From contig JADLGZ010000212.1 of assembly GCA_020849075.1 (NCBI GenBank), positions 1 to 13,894 on the forward strand: a stretch of DNA of 13,894 nt, read 5' to 3'. Of this stretch, positions 1-7,440 are shown piece after piece. The notes below the pieces were generated by a model. The model was given only the letters and a program-made list of their open reading frames with translations, was not told the DNA's origin and made no database searches. How positions within the stretch are numbered: position 1 is the first letter of the stretch; each line of letters opens with the position of its first letter. This DNA comes from Fimbriimonadaceae bacterium. Its GTDB lineage: Bacteria > Armatimonadota > Fimbriimonadia > Fimbriimonadales > Fimbriimonadaceae. Made by a program: the position numbers and the translations under genes.

Positions 1-1145
1 CTCGCCCCCTCGTGAAAGACAAAGATGAACTCAGCGGCAAGCATCCCGATTAAGGTCACGGCCTTGCCAACTAATGTGCATGCTTTCCCGAACCTACGCT
101 CAATTGCCTCAGCAAGGCCTTGAATGCTCTGCACAGGTTTCTTGGTTGTGATAAAAATCGGGTGAGGGGTCATCACGAGGATCGCCCTCGGTGCCACCCT
201 GATCGTTCCTCTCCCATGGCCGGGAATTACGAGATCAAATGGAAGTGCCCAAGAGCCAAACCGATCCAATGTGTAGATTTCGGAGCCTTGCAGGGCCTGG
301 TTGTACGCTTCAACAAACTGGGCCCGCGACTCGGGTCGAAGAAACTTATCAACTAGTTCAAACCGTGTCTGATAGCATGTTTCCGTATTGAATTGAAGCA
401 GCTCTGTCGTGCTCGTTGCCTCAAGACCAACTGGTTCCTGAGCAACAAACTCATACATCGCGGACAAGAGCGAGCGGTAATATTCGCCCAAACTGCCCTC
501 GCTTGATGCGGAGCAAACGAGAGACCGCAAGGCATCAGCCTTGCCTTGTGCACGATCAGCGTTGCACTTTGGTACCCGGGCGAGGGTTTCATCAATGGCC
601 CAATCCAATGCTTCTAGCAAGGTGCGTTCGAGGGGCGGAAAGCTGGTTTCAGCGACAACAGAAGAGTTATCGCCGTTGAAAACCACCCCCCGCCATCCCC
701 AGGCTTCCGTAAACTGATCAAGCGCCGTCGGGCGCTCTCGAAGCACTTTCCCGAGTTTGACGCCAGCTTTCACTAGAGCTTCGCGCCGCACAACGGTTTC
801 GCTCCCAAACATCGCGCTAAACTCGCCGGCTGCGCTCCAAAGATCCTTAGTTGACGTGTCGTTGTGTGGAAGCACGGCATACTTGCCATTTCGCCGTCCT
901 CCTCCGTGCTTGGCAAAGTAGTCCGTGTCATGAACTCCTGCCACAAACTTGCGCGCATACCCAAGCGCCTGAGACTGAAGGGCGACTCCCGCCTTCATGG
1001 GTTCATCCCAAAAGGCCGTCTGACCGAGAGCTAAGAAAGGGGCGTCTGGCGCAATATGGGCCAGTTCGGCAAACACGGTTTCGTGCGATGGGCAGCAGGA
1101 CTCCAAACTTGTTCCTTCTACGCAACTCACGCCGTTGAGATTCAC
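1..1145 (-). CDS. Large conserved-looking protein of unknown family, partial (C-terminus outside window)
   Basis: An open frame of 381 codons reads without a stop from a GTG at 1145-1143 to the left edge, so the gene continues outside. The GTG overlaps the envC stop by four bases (GTGA), which indicates translational coupling; this junction decides the start, as I see no Shine-Dalgarno. Codon choice looks like real coding sequence throughout. The visible part is soluble, with no signal peptide or membrane segment near the N-terminus. Distinctive stretches are GQTAFWDEPMKAG (residues 41-53), HDTDYFAK (72-79) and LPHNDTSTKDLWSAAGE (92-108), with several Asp, His and Thr that could form a polar or metal site. 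The end of the visible part (about 320-381) is more hydrophobic and ends VFHEGA. I do not recognise the family and assign no function. Its place as last visible gene of the ftsEX-envC operon hints at an envelope or division role, which is inference only. Confidence 0.8.
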   Translation of the reverse strand, partial: MNLNGVSCVEGTSLESCCPSHETVFAELAHIAPDAPFLALGQTAFWDEPMKAGVALQSQALGYARKFVAGVHDTDYFAKHGGGRRNGKYAVLPHNDTSTKDLWSAAGEFSAMFGSETVVRREALVKAGVKLGKVLRERPTALDQFTEAWGWRGVVFNGDNSSVVAETSFPPLERTLLEALDWAIDETLARVPKCNADRAQGKADALRSLVCSASSEGSLGEYYRSLLSAMYEFVAQEPVGLEATSTTELLQFNTETCYQTRFELVDKFLRPESRAQFVEAYNQALQGSEIYTLDRFGSWALPFDLVIPGHGRGTIRVAPRAILVMTPHPIFITTKKPVQSIQGLAEAIERRFGKACTLVGKAVTLIGMLAAEFIFVFHEGA

Positions 1146-2272
1146 AGACGCGACATTGGGTTCACAGGACGCCCATTCACACGAACCTCAAAGTGCAAGT
1201 GGGGCCCCGTAGCAAGCCCAGTAGAACCAACGGCGGCGATTTGCTGCCCTCGAGTCACCCGCTGACCAGCGCTCACATAAATACGTGAGCAGTGCCCGTA
1301 CAGAGTCGAAACCCCTCCGCCATGGTCAATAACGACGGCATTGCCATACCCGCCCCGGTATCCTGCCGATATAACGGTGCCCGAACCGGCGGCCACAATT
1401 CGAGTGCCGGTACCGGCCCCGAAGTCCACGCCTGCATGAAGGCGACTCCGCTTTAGGATGGGATGGAAGCGGTTCCCAAAGCCACTTGTGATGCGCCCAG
1501 CCACCGGGCGAATAAATCCGCCGCGAAAGACCGGTGCGCTCGAATAACGGGCTTGGTAGGCCTGGATCTGGGCGGCAATCGAATCACTCTCTCGATCCAA
1601 GGCATCGTACTGCTCGTTGAGGCTCTCGGCCTTTGAGTACAGTTGCGATAAATAGCCTCGCTTTCGAACCTTGGCACCGTAGAGTTCGGCCTTGTAGTCC
1701 CTTTGGCGCTCAACAAGCGTGGCAATCTTTTTTACAACCGCATCTTGCTTCGCTTTCTTCACCGCAACTTCGGCGAGTTTTACCTTGACTTCTTCGAACA
1801 ACTCCCGGTCTTGGGCGGCCACTCGCTCAAGAACCGCCTTTCTTGAGGCGAGATCACCTAGGCTCCGGCTTGACAGGATCGCCGTCACTGGACTCTTGGA
1901 ATTTTGCATATAGATCGAGCGAAGACGACCACCAAGTTGATCCTGCTTTTTGCCCAATTCCAGTTTCGCCTTTCCTAGTTCCTTGACCAGGACAGTTTGC
2001 GCACGACGACTCTGGTCTAGCTCCTGCTGGGTCTGCTCAATTGAATTGGCAAACCGATCCATTTCGCGATCAACCCATTGGATATCCCCAGCCACTTCCT
2101 TGGATTCCCTACGGGTCTTGCTAATCTCCTTTTGGATCGCAGCCTTCTTCTGATTGAGATTCCTCAGCTTTGAACTAAGCTGCTTCGTAGAGTGCTTGGA
2201 CTTTTGCGCATCTACACCAGAAACTAGGCTCAGCACGAGGCACCCTATGATCCACCATCTGGTTAGTTTCAT
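1142..2272 (-). CDS. envC: EnvC-like murein hydrolase activator (coiled coil plus M23/LytM domain)
   Basis: A 376-aa exported protein. Residues 1-22 form a signal peptide (MKLTRWWIIG, then a hydrophobic core, with VDA before the likely cleavage). Residues 23-245 are long, charged, heptad-like helices typical of EnvC coiled coils. Residues 250-376 form an M23/LytM domain with all expected metal-site residues: H279 and D283 in HAGVDFG, H327 in YGH, and H358/H360 in GPHLHFEV. In E. coli, EnvC is a degenerate M23 protein that activates amidases under FtsEX control; here the ligands are intact, so this protein could itself be a peptidoglycan endopeptidase, as in FtsEX-controlled M23 enzymes of other phyla. 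The start ATG overlaps the ftsX stop by four bases (ATGA). Family assignment is secure; whether it acts as enzyme or activator is inferred. Confidence 0.92.
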   Translation of the reverse strand: MKLTRWWIIGCLVLSLVSGVDAQKSKHSTKQLSSKLRNLNQKKAAIQKEISKTRRESKEVAGDIQWVDREMDRFANSIEQTQQELDQSRRAQTVLVKELGKAKLELGKKQDQLGGRLRSIYMQNSKSPVTAILSSRSLGDLASRKAVLERVAAQDRELFEEVKVKLAEVAVKKAKQDAVVKKIATLVERQRDYKAELYGAKVRKRGYLSQLYSKAESLNEQYDALDRESDSIAAQIQAYQARYSSAPVFRGGFIRPVAGRITSGFGNRFHPILKRSRLHAGVDFGAGTGTRIVAAGSGTVISAGYRGGYGNAVVIDHGGGVSTLYGHCSRIYVSAGQRVTRGQQIAAVGSTGLATGPHLHFEVRVNGRPVNPMSRL

Positions 2273-3141
2273 GCAATTCCCCTCGGATCGCGTACGGCGA
2301 ACATTGAACAGATTAACCCATACAATGCACCCAATGCCACCAATGACCCAAAAACAAGAACGAGAGGTAGTGATCCCACCCGAATGAACCCCGCAAAGTT
2401 TGCCATGAGTCGAATGAGTAGCTGATGGCCAGCCAAGATCAGAAAGGAAGCAATTAGCCCGCCAATCGCACCCTGAATAATGCCTTCAATCAGCAAAGGG
2501 ATCACGATTGTTGACCGGGTTGCTCCGACAAGACTCATTATTCTGATTTCTCGCCGCCGTGCGACAATGGTCATACGAATCGCATTGTAAATCAGTACGG
2601 CGCTGGTGAGCAACATCAGGCCGCCAAGCGCCGAGCCGACCCAGCGAAGCAACGTAAGGGTCTGCGACAACAAGGCTTGGGTTTCGCCTTCGTACTTAAC
2701 CCCCTCCTTCTCCACGATCGGCATCTTACGGATGGAAGCAGCTACCTTATTGGCCTCGTCCACATCGCTTAGGCTCACGTTGAAGGCATCCGGCAACGGG
2801 TTTGATATTCCTTTTGTGATATCGGGCATTTCTCGTTGAAGCTTCGCCCACGCTTCGGCCTTGGTCACGAGTGCGACTTTCCGGACACCCTTGAGCTTGC
2901 CAATCTGTTCCATTGCCTGCTTTGTTTCAAAGTCGGTTCTCTTGTCAACAAGGAACACGCGGACTTCCAATTTGCTTGGCAAAGTCTCCGCGTAGCCGGC
3001 AATACCCCGGTAGGCAAAGGCCATGCCCCCCAATAGGAAGAGCGCCATGCAACTCGTCGTGATAGCTGCAAAGCTCATCCAGGTGTTCCGTCGAAGAGCA
3101 GTGAATGCCTCGCTAACCAAGAACTCAAGGCGATCAAGCAT
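2269..3141 (-). CDS. ftsX: Cell division ABC transporter permease FtsX
   Basis: A 290-aa inner-membrane protein with the FtsX layout: cytoplasmic N-terminus, a first membrane segment at about 22-44, a large extracytoplasmic domain at 45-165 containing the conserved NPLPDAF (114-120), then three segments at about 167-187, 211-238 and 258-281. The cytoplasmic loop after the second segment carries RRREIRIMSLVGAT (195-208), the conserved coupling region contacting FtsE. FtsX relays FtsE ATP hydrolysis across the membrane to the periplasmic coiled coil of EnvC-type hydrolase activators. The frame extends upstream to 3219, but the ATG at 3141 is chosen: it gives the normal family start (MLDRLEFLVSEAF), leaves an 8-nt overlap with the ftsE end, and has AAGGGG about ten bases upstream. 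It ends with a four-base overlap into envC. Confidence 0.95.
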   Translation of the reverse strand: MLDRLEFLVSEAFTALRRNTWMSFAAITTSCMALFLLGGMAFAYRGIAGYAETLPSKLEVRVFLVDKRTDFETKQAMEQIGKLKGVRKVALVTKAEAWAKLQREMPDITKGISNPLPDAFNVSLSDVDEANKVAASIRKMPIVEKEGVKYEGETQALLSQTLTLLRWVGSALGGLMLLTSAVLIYNAIRMTIVARRREIRIMSLVGATRSTIVIPLLIEGIIQGAIGGLIASFLILAGHQLLIRLMANFAGFIRVGSLPLVLVFGSLVALGALYGLICSMFAVRDPRGIA

Positions 3142-3808
3142 GACTGATCTGCCCCTTTTCCATGGTGACAACTCTATGCTGGCTAAACTTCTCCAGAACC
3201 AAGAGATCATGGGTTGCAACTAAGACAGTTGCCCCCTGTTGGTTCAACTCCTGCAGGAGAGAGATGATCTCAATGCTGTGGTCAGCATCAAGGTTCCCGG
3301 TTGGTTCATCGGCAAGAATGAGTTGCGGTGAGTTTATCAGAGCCCTTGCTATGGCAAGACGTTGCTGCTCACCGCCGCTCATTTCGGTAGGGAACGCGTC
3401 GGCCCGATGGGCCAAGTTCACGTTTTCAAGAATCGGCTCAATGGCTTTGCGCACCTCGATGCGTCGCTTCCCGACCGCTCGCATCGCATAACCGATATTT
3501 TCCCAGGCTTTCTTTCTCGGCAACAGACCAAAATCTTGGGGCACGATTCCCATGCGCCGCCGCAAACTGGGAACGTCGCGCTCAGGCATGTTGGAAACGT
3601 CCAACCCATCAAACGATACGGTCCCTCGGGTCGGCTGCACTTCGCGACTCAAGAGCTTCAGGATGGTGGACTTACCACTCCCTGTCCGCCCTACGAAGAA
3701 AACGAACTCACCCTTCTCGACCGTAAAGCTGACGTCCGTGAGAGCCCGAACGTACTTGCCGTACTCAACACATACTCCCTTGAACTCAATGTTCGCAACT
3801 CCAGCCAA
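3134..3808 (-). CDS. ftsE: Cell division ATP-binding protein FtsE
   Basis: An ABC ATPase of 224 aa when started at TTG 3808, matching the usual FtsE length of about 222. Visible motifs, numbered from that start: Walker A GRTGSGKST (40-48), Q-loop Gln at about 91, signature MSGGEQQR (143-150), Walker B LILADEPTGNLD (163-174) and H-loop His at about 200. FtsE dimers hydrolyse ATP to drive FtsX and, through it, the coupled EnvC-like protein at the septum. An ATG at 3865 would add 19 residues unlike the family N-terminus. I prefer TTG because the protein then begins MAGVANIEFKGV, close to the family's MIEF start, and because a possible -10 element (TCTAAT, 3834-3839) would place transcription start inside the longer version. 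The start remains uncertain; the gene does not. It is the first gene of the ftsEX-envC operon and is divergent from the thioesterase. Confidence 0.95.
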   Translation of the reverse strand: MAGVANIEFKGVCVEYGKYVRALTDVSFTVEKGEFVFFVGRTGSGKSTILKLLSREVQPTRGTVSFDGLDVSNMPERDVPSLRRRMGIVPQDFGLLPRKKAWENIGYAMRAVGKRRIEVRKAIEPILENVNLAHRADAFPTEMSGGEQQRLAIARALINSPQLILADEPTGNLDADHSIEIISLLQELNQQGATVLVATHDLLVLEKFSQHRVVTMEKGQISHA

Positions 3809-3833
3809 GAACCCAAGGGTACCTCGGAGGACA

Positions 3834-3839
3834 ATTAGA
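3834..3839 (-). promoter_or_regulatory. Possible -10 element for ftsE operon
   Basis: On the minus strand this reads TCTAAT, five of six matches to TATAAT, upstream of the TTG start preferred for ftsE. I see no good -35 at 16-18 bp spacing, so this is a weak call. If used, transcription would begin near 3827, which supports a start downstream of the ATG at 3865. Confidence 0.3.
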
Positions 3840-3875
3840 TTGGGATCAGTTAACGACAACCCCATTCAACCCACG

Positions 3876-4298
3876 ATGCATGACACAATTTTCACGATGA
3901 TAGGCCGAGTGACCGAAGAGCTCATCCGAGTCCGCTACGCCGAAACCGACATGATGGGGCACGCCTACTACGCGAATACCTTCGTCTGGTTCGAACAGGC
4001 CCGTTCAACCTATTTCCGAGAACGGGGAATCCCCTACAAGGAGATTGAAGCACGCGGCTACAAATTTCCCGTAGTCGAGGCTCATGCGAGATACAAAGGA
4101 GAAGTTAAGTACGACGATGAGATTACGGTTCGGGTATGGGCGGCTGAGTTGAAGCGGGCGGCCGTACGCCTGAATTACGAGGTTGTACTTGAGGGTGAGG
4201 TCGTAACGGAAGGCTACACTTGGCACGTTTGCGTGGGGAGTGCATTCAAGGCCGTGACCCTGCCGGAATTCTTGCGCGAACTAATCGAACAAGCCTGA
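3876..4298 (+). CDS. YbgC/FadM-type acyl-CoA thioesterase (4HBT hotdog fold)
   Basis: A 140-aa hotdog-fold protein. The N-terminal block VRYAETDMMGHAYYANTFVW (19-38) matches the YbgC/4HBT motif: the Asp in YAETD (D25) is the expected catalytic residue, followed by the G-x-x-Y-x-N stretch on the central helix. The conserved Glu-Ala-Arg helix follows (WFEQARSTYF). Such enzymes hydrolyse short- or medium-chain acyl-CoA thioesters in the cytoplasm; exact substrate cannot be told. The open frame extends far upstream through ftsE antisense, so the start must be ATG 3876 or ATG 3897 (133 aa); neither has a Shine-Dalgarno. The 3' end overlaps the glcF end tail to tail by 18 bp. YbgC in E. coli accompanies tol-pal, but no tol genes are visible here. 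Confidence 0.9.
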   Translation: MHDTIFTMIGRVTEELIRVRYAETDMMGHAYYANTFVWFEQARSTYFRERGIPYKEIEARGYKFPVVEAHARYKGEVKYDDEITVRVWAAELKRAAVRLNYEVVLEGEVVTEGYTWHVCVGSAFKAVTLPEFLRELIEQA

Positions 4299-5447
4299 GA
4301 AGCTTGCCTCTAGGAACTCCATCGTGTGAAGCACTTGAATTGAACTAGAGCGCTCTGCTCTGGCTTGCTCTATCCATGCATGACACCCCGGATTGCCGCT
4401 GACCACAATGTCAGGTTTCGCAAACTCAATCGAGCCCCACTTTTGATCGAGGAGGTGTTTCGCCAGAATAGGCTGCTGCACGTTATAGATCCCGGCACTC
4501 CCGCAACATCGGTCACTATCCGGAATCTCCACTAGCTCGGTACCTGGTACGGAACGAATGAGCTCCCTTGGTTGCCGGCGAACCCCTTGTCCATGCGCTA
4601 AATGGCATGCATCGTGGTACCCAACACGGCAAGCTAACCCATCCGACATTTTGAGAGCGTCCACCAATCCATTCTCATAAAGGAACTCGCTTACGTCCTG
4701 GGCCGTCGCTCCGTATTCCTTGAGGTGACTTCCGCATCCAGCAGAATTGGTTAGCAGGACAATGTCACGAGGCAAACTAGTAACCAGTTGGTTAAATTTC
4801 GTTCGAGCCTCTTGAAGGTCTCCCGAGTGAGCATGAAGAGCACCGCAACACTGGTTTCGAATCTCGATGACTTCAAAACCAAGGCGCCGCAGTAGGCGGA
4901 TGGTTGCTTCATGAACGTTTGGAAACAGGGCGTCCATGACACATCCCCGCAGAAGGGCAACTTGGCCCTTGATCGGGGGGAGTCCCTCAAGAGGCGGATA
5001 GTTTCGTAACTCTTGGGGCCGTGGAATCCTTGTGCTCGTCGGTTGCTTGGTGAGCAACCGGCTGATAAAGCTTGGTAGCTTGCGTCCTGGCAGGAGAGCG
5101 GCGAGTTGAAATTGGCGCCGAGCACGCTTGACGTCCGTGAGTTGGCGCAACAGGCTCGACCGCCATCGCTTTGAGGGCATTTTGGCCTTTGCCAGTTCAA
5201 AAATTTGCCCGTAATGGACGCCGCTCGGGCAAGCGGTCTCACAAGCCCGGCACCCCAGGCACCGGTCCACATGAGGCGCGATCTCGGCCCAACCAAGTTT
5301 GTTCGTTTCCGCGCTCCGAATCAAATAGATTCGACCACGCGGGCTTTCCGTTTCTTCACCCGTGATTTGGAAGGTGGGACAGGCCTCCAAACAGAAGCCG
5401 CACCGTATGCACGCCGCCGTCAAATCGCTGAGGTTATCGGTCTCCAT
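4281..5447 (-). CDS. glcF: Glycolate oxidase iron-sulfur subunit GlcF
   Basis: A 388-aa electron-transfer subunit. Two 4Fe-4S ferredoxin-type motifs sit at the N-terminus, CIRCGFCLEACP (Cys 13, 16, 19, 23) and CLGCRACETACP (Cys 63, 66, 69, 73). Two cysteine-rich CCG domains follow: GCVMDALFP (about 168-176) with CCGALHAHSG (200-209), and GYHDACHLAH (276-285) with CCGSAGIY (314-321); NSAGCG (234-239) and NPGCH (352-356) complete them. GlcF passes electrons from GlcD/GlcE flavins to the quinone pool at the membrane when glycolate (or a related 2-hydroxy acid such as lactate) is oxidised. The start is ATG 5447, overlapping the glcE stop by one base (TGATG), rather than the preceding in-frame TTG. 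It is the last gene of a glcD-glcE-glcF operon. Confidence 0.93.
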   Translation of the reverse strand: METDNLSDLTAACIRCGFCLEACPTFQITGEETESPRGRIYLIRSAETNKLGWAEIAPHVDRCLGCRACETACPSGVHYGQIFELAKAKMPSKRWRSSLLRQLTDVKRARRQFQLAALLPGRKLPSFISRLLTKQPTSTRIPRPQELRNYPPLEGLPPIKGQVALLRGCVMDALFPNVHEATIRLLRRLGFEVIEIRNQCCGALHAHSGDLQEARTKFNQLVTSLPRDIVLLTNSAGCGSHLKEYGATAQDVSEFLYENGLVDALKMSDGLACRVGYHDACHLAHGQGVRRQPRELIRSVPGTELVEIPDSDRCCGSAGIYNVQQPILAKHLLDQKWGSIEFAKPDIVVSGNPGCHAWIEQARAERSSSIQVLHTMEFLEASFSGLFD

Positions 5448-5995
5448 CAAAATGCCCCAAAGACTCCAGGGTTTAACTTTCGAGTTGGATCAAAGAGCCC
5501 TTTCAAAGCAAGCAGGATTCGCAGCTCAGATTCGCTTAGTTCCGGTTCAGCCGACGCAGGCTCGGAAGGCTTGGGCCGGCGCCCCAATGGGACAACCCGA
5601 AGACTATAGTCAACTGGAAACAGAAAGGCATCGCGACTCCCCACCACGAATTTGTGTATTTCAAATCCGGCGACGCTCTTCGTTACCTGAGCACCGCTCT
5701 TGACGATCTCACCGGCCGCTGATACGGCGGTCATTGCTAGCACCCAGTTGCGCCAGCCAACGGGTTGGTTCCACCCGATCGCATAATTCAAAAGCCCGCT
5801 GCCTTCGACGGGAAGGCCCAGGTTGTACGAGGCGAGTTCCTGTTCCGCCCGCCTGACATCCCACCACGCAGGGATACGAGCCATAAAGTCTTCTGGCGAG
5901 ACGAAGAAGCGGTCGTCAACATCCGGCACGAAGGTTGGCTGCGGGTGTGTAACGAGGAGCTCGGCCGCCGCGACCCGGTGTGAAAGCTCGGTCAT
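5447..5995 (-). CDS. glcE: Compact GlcE-like glycolate oxidase subunit
   Basis: Only 182 aa against about 350 in E. coli GlcE. Residues 65-137 align by eye with the second half of the FAD-binding (PCMH) domain: VLAMTAVSAAGEIVKSG (85-101), then the characteristic VTKSVAGFEIHKFVVGS (104-120) corresponding to E. coli MKNVAGYDLSRLMVGS, then a strand ending RVVPL. The last residues, LKGLFDPTRKLNPGVF (164-179), match the GlcE C-terminus. Missing are the usual N-terminal half of the FAD domain with its glycine-rich pyrophosphate loop, and the middle domain, replaced by a short Pro/Glu-rich linker (139-156). The reading frame is intact and coupled on both sides (ATGA with glcD, TGATG with glcF), so it looks maintained rather than a pseudogene. 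FAD binding is doubtful; it may be a structural subunit joining GlcD to GlcF. Confidence 0.82.
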   Translation of the reverse strand: MTELSHRVAAAELLVTHPQPTFVPDVDDRFFVSPEDFMARIPAWWDVRRAEQELASYNLGLPVEGSGLLNYAIGWNQPVGWRNWVLAMTAVSAAGEIVKSGAQVTKSVAGFEIHKFVVGSRDAFLFPVDYSLRVVPLGRRPKPSEPASAEPELSESELRILLALKGLFDPTRKLNPGVFGAF

Positions 5996-7404
5996 GTCGC
6001 GGCTCCTCTCCAGCGACGACGATGTTCAATGCAGCCCTTTTGGTTCGGGATTACTTTACAGGGATTACAAAGATTGCCCGGGCTGAAAGCTCGTCGGACC
6101 CAAGACTGCATTATCAGGTCAGCCTCAGTGAACATAAGGGGCATCATATCAATCTTCTCAATTCCGATGCCGTGCTCTCCAGTCAAGCTTCCACCAAGCT
6201 CCACGCAGCGCCTCATGATGGCCTCCCCGGCCGCAACAACACGCTCAACGGTGCCCGGAATCCGGTCATCGAAGTAGAAACACGGGTGTAGATTCCCATC
6301 CCCGGCATGGAAGATATTGGCGACCCCAACCTGATGCTCGTCGGCAATAGCATAGACAAACTCCAGCATCTCAGGAAGCCTTGAAGGCGGGATCACGCCA
6401 TCGTGGGTCACGATGGTCGGGGCCAAGCGCCCCATCGCGCCAATTCCTTTCTTGCGCGCCAGCCAAAACCGCGATCTTTCATCCTCATTTTTAGCCAATC
6501 TGAAGTCGAGGGCCCCCGAACTCAGTTCGCCAACCCGTTCAATCTCCGCCCGGCATGAGGCTGGTGCACCATCACACTCGACAAGGAGCATCGCTTCCGT
6601 ATCAGGATGAAACTCTAGGCCGAAAGCCATCCGAACGGCCTCGAGGATCCGCCTATCCATCAATTCAAGCGCGGCGGGAACAATGCCTTCTCGAATGATC
6701 GCTGATACCACTTGGGTAGCCGCCCGGACAGTTGAAAATGCAATCAGCGCCGTCTCCGTCCTCTCGGGCAAGGGGGTCAACTTTAACCAAGCCTCGGTCA
6801 CGATACCGAGCAAACCCTCAGCTCCAACAATGAGGCTGACTAGATCAGGAGTTTGCTCCCGGCGGTTCAGAGTCAAGATTTCACCATCTGGACAAACAAG
6901 GGTTAACCCTAAGACATGAGGTGAGGTGACACCATACTTGAGCGTATGCGGACCGCCAGAGTTCTCAGCAATGTTGCCGCCAATCGTCGAAACGGTCTGG
7001 CTAGAGGGATCGGGAGCAAAATGTAGTCCGGCATCCGCAACCACCTTGGAAACGTGGGAGTTCACCACGCCGGCCTGAGCAAGGAGCTTACGGTTGGGAA
7101 TGTCGCACTGCAAGATCCGATTCAATCGCTTGGTCGAGATGATCAGGCCGCCCAAGGCCGGCATCGCGCCCCCGCTGAGCCCAGTACCGGCACCACGGGC
7201 AGTGAAGGGCATTTCAACCTCATTGCACCAACGAACAAGCCTAGCGACTTCACCAGTCGTTTTCGGCAGTGCTACGGCGGTTGGCTTCGATCGGTCAACT
7301 GTGTACGCATCGCAATCATAGGCCCGCTCAACGCTCGCCCCGCACAATACGCCGTCAGCGCCGACAATAGCGTGCAGGGCGGAGAGCTCAGCGGAGCCGA
7401 ACAT
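5992..7404 (-). CDS. glcD: Glycolate oxidase FAD-binding subunit GlcD
   Basis: A 470-aa FAD-linked oxidase of the GlcD/D-lactate dehydrogenase family. The FAD-binding PCMH domain spans about 40-215, with TARGAGTGLSGG (68-79) and GGNIAENSGGPHTLKYGVT (142-160) as FAD-contacting segments. The C-terminal FAD-oxidase domain (about 215-455) carries HAGDGNLHP (366-374) and TGEHGIGIEK (408-417), the conserved histidine regions around substrate and flavin, and ends with the family signature for NPCKVIP (447-453). It oxidises glycolate to glyoxylate, or possibly D-lactate; the sequence does not separate these. A basic tail (457-470) is extra. It is the first gene of glcDEF, with a four-base ATGA overlap into glcE. 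Its start codon lies six bases after a TAGACT hexamer with no Shine-Dalgarno, so the mRNA is likely leaderless. Confidence 0.95.
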   Translation of the reverse strand: MFGSAELSALHAIVGADGVLCGASVERAYDCDAYTVDRSKPTAVALPKTTGEVARLVRWCNEVEMPFTARGAGTGLSGGAMPALGGLIISTKRLNRILQCDIPNRKLLAQAGVVNSHVSKVVADAGLHFAPDPSSQTVSTIGGNIAENSGGPHTLKYGVTSPHVLGLTLVCPDGEILTLNRREQTPDLVSLIVGAEGLLGIVTEAWLKLTPLPERTETALIAFSTVRAATQVVSAIIREGIVPAALELMDRRILEAVRMAFGLEFHPDTEAMLLVECDGAPASCRAEIERVGELSSGALDFRLAKNEDERSRFWLARKKGIGAMGRLAPTIVTHDGVIPPSRLPEMLEFVYAIADEHQVGVANIFHAGDGNLHPCFYFDDRIPGTVERVVAAGEAIMRRCVELGGSLTGEHGIGIEKIDMMPLMFTEADLIMQSWVRRAFSPGNLCNPCKVIPNQKGCIEHRRRWRGAAT

Positions 7405-7410
7405 ACAGCG

Positions 7411-7416
7411 AGTCTA
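7411..7416 (-). promoter_or_regulatory. Putative -10 element of leaderless glcD promoter
   Basis: On the minus strand TAGACT ends six bases before the glcD ATG (7404). That is the -10 to transcription-start distance, so transcription would begin at or next to the start codon. There is no Shine-Dalgarno and no recognisable -35. It lies in the 36-bp gap shared with the divergent tmk promoter. Confidence 0.5.
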
Positions 7417-7427
7417 CATCAGGCGGG

Positions 7428-7433
7428 TACGAT
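7428..7433 (+). promoter_or_regulatory. Putative -10 element of leaderless tmk promoter
   Basis: TACGAT ends seven bases before the tmk ATG (7441), with no Shine-Dalgarno between. Spacing equals that expected for transcription starting at the A of ATG. The hexamer is only 11 bp from the glcD -10 on the other strand, so the two promoters must share one RNA-polymerase-sized site. Confidence 0.5.
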
Positions 7434-7440
7434 TTCGTTC

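Noticed and set aside
3142..3219. Upstream extension of ftsX by 26 residues
   Set aside because: It lies within the ftsE 3' end in another frame, and the internal ATG 3141 gives the normal FtsX N-terminus with a possible Shine-Dalgarno.
3362..3838. 158-aa plus-strand frame opposite ftsE
   Set aside because: It is a shadow of a well-conserved ABC ATPase gene, with no recognisable domain.
3552..3875. Upstream extension of the thioesterase frame, giving 248 aa
   Set aside because: It runs entirely antisense through ftsE, and the family N-terminus begins at ATG 3876 or 3897.
4751..5296. 181-aa minus-strand frame inside glcF
   Set aside because: It is out of frame with glcF, whose iron-sulfur motifs are intact; composition looks like a shifted-frame shadow.
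7054..7440. Upstream extension of the tmk frame, giving 323 aa
   Set aside because: It is antisense to glcD, and thymidylate kinases begin at the MFVTFEGVDG start, so the extension is non-coding.
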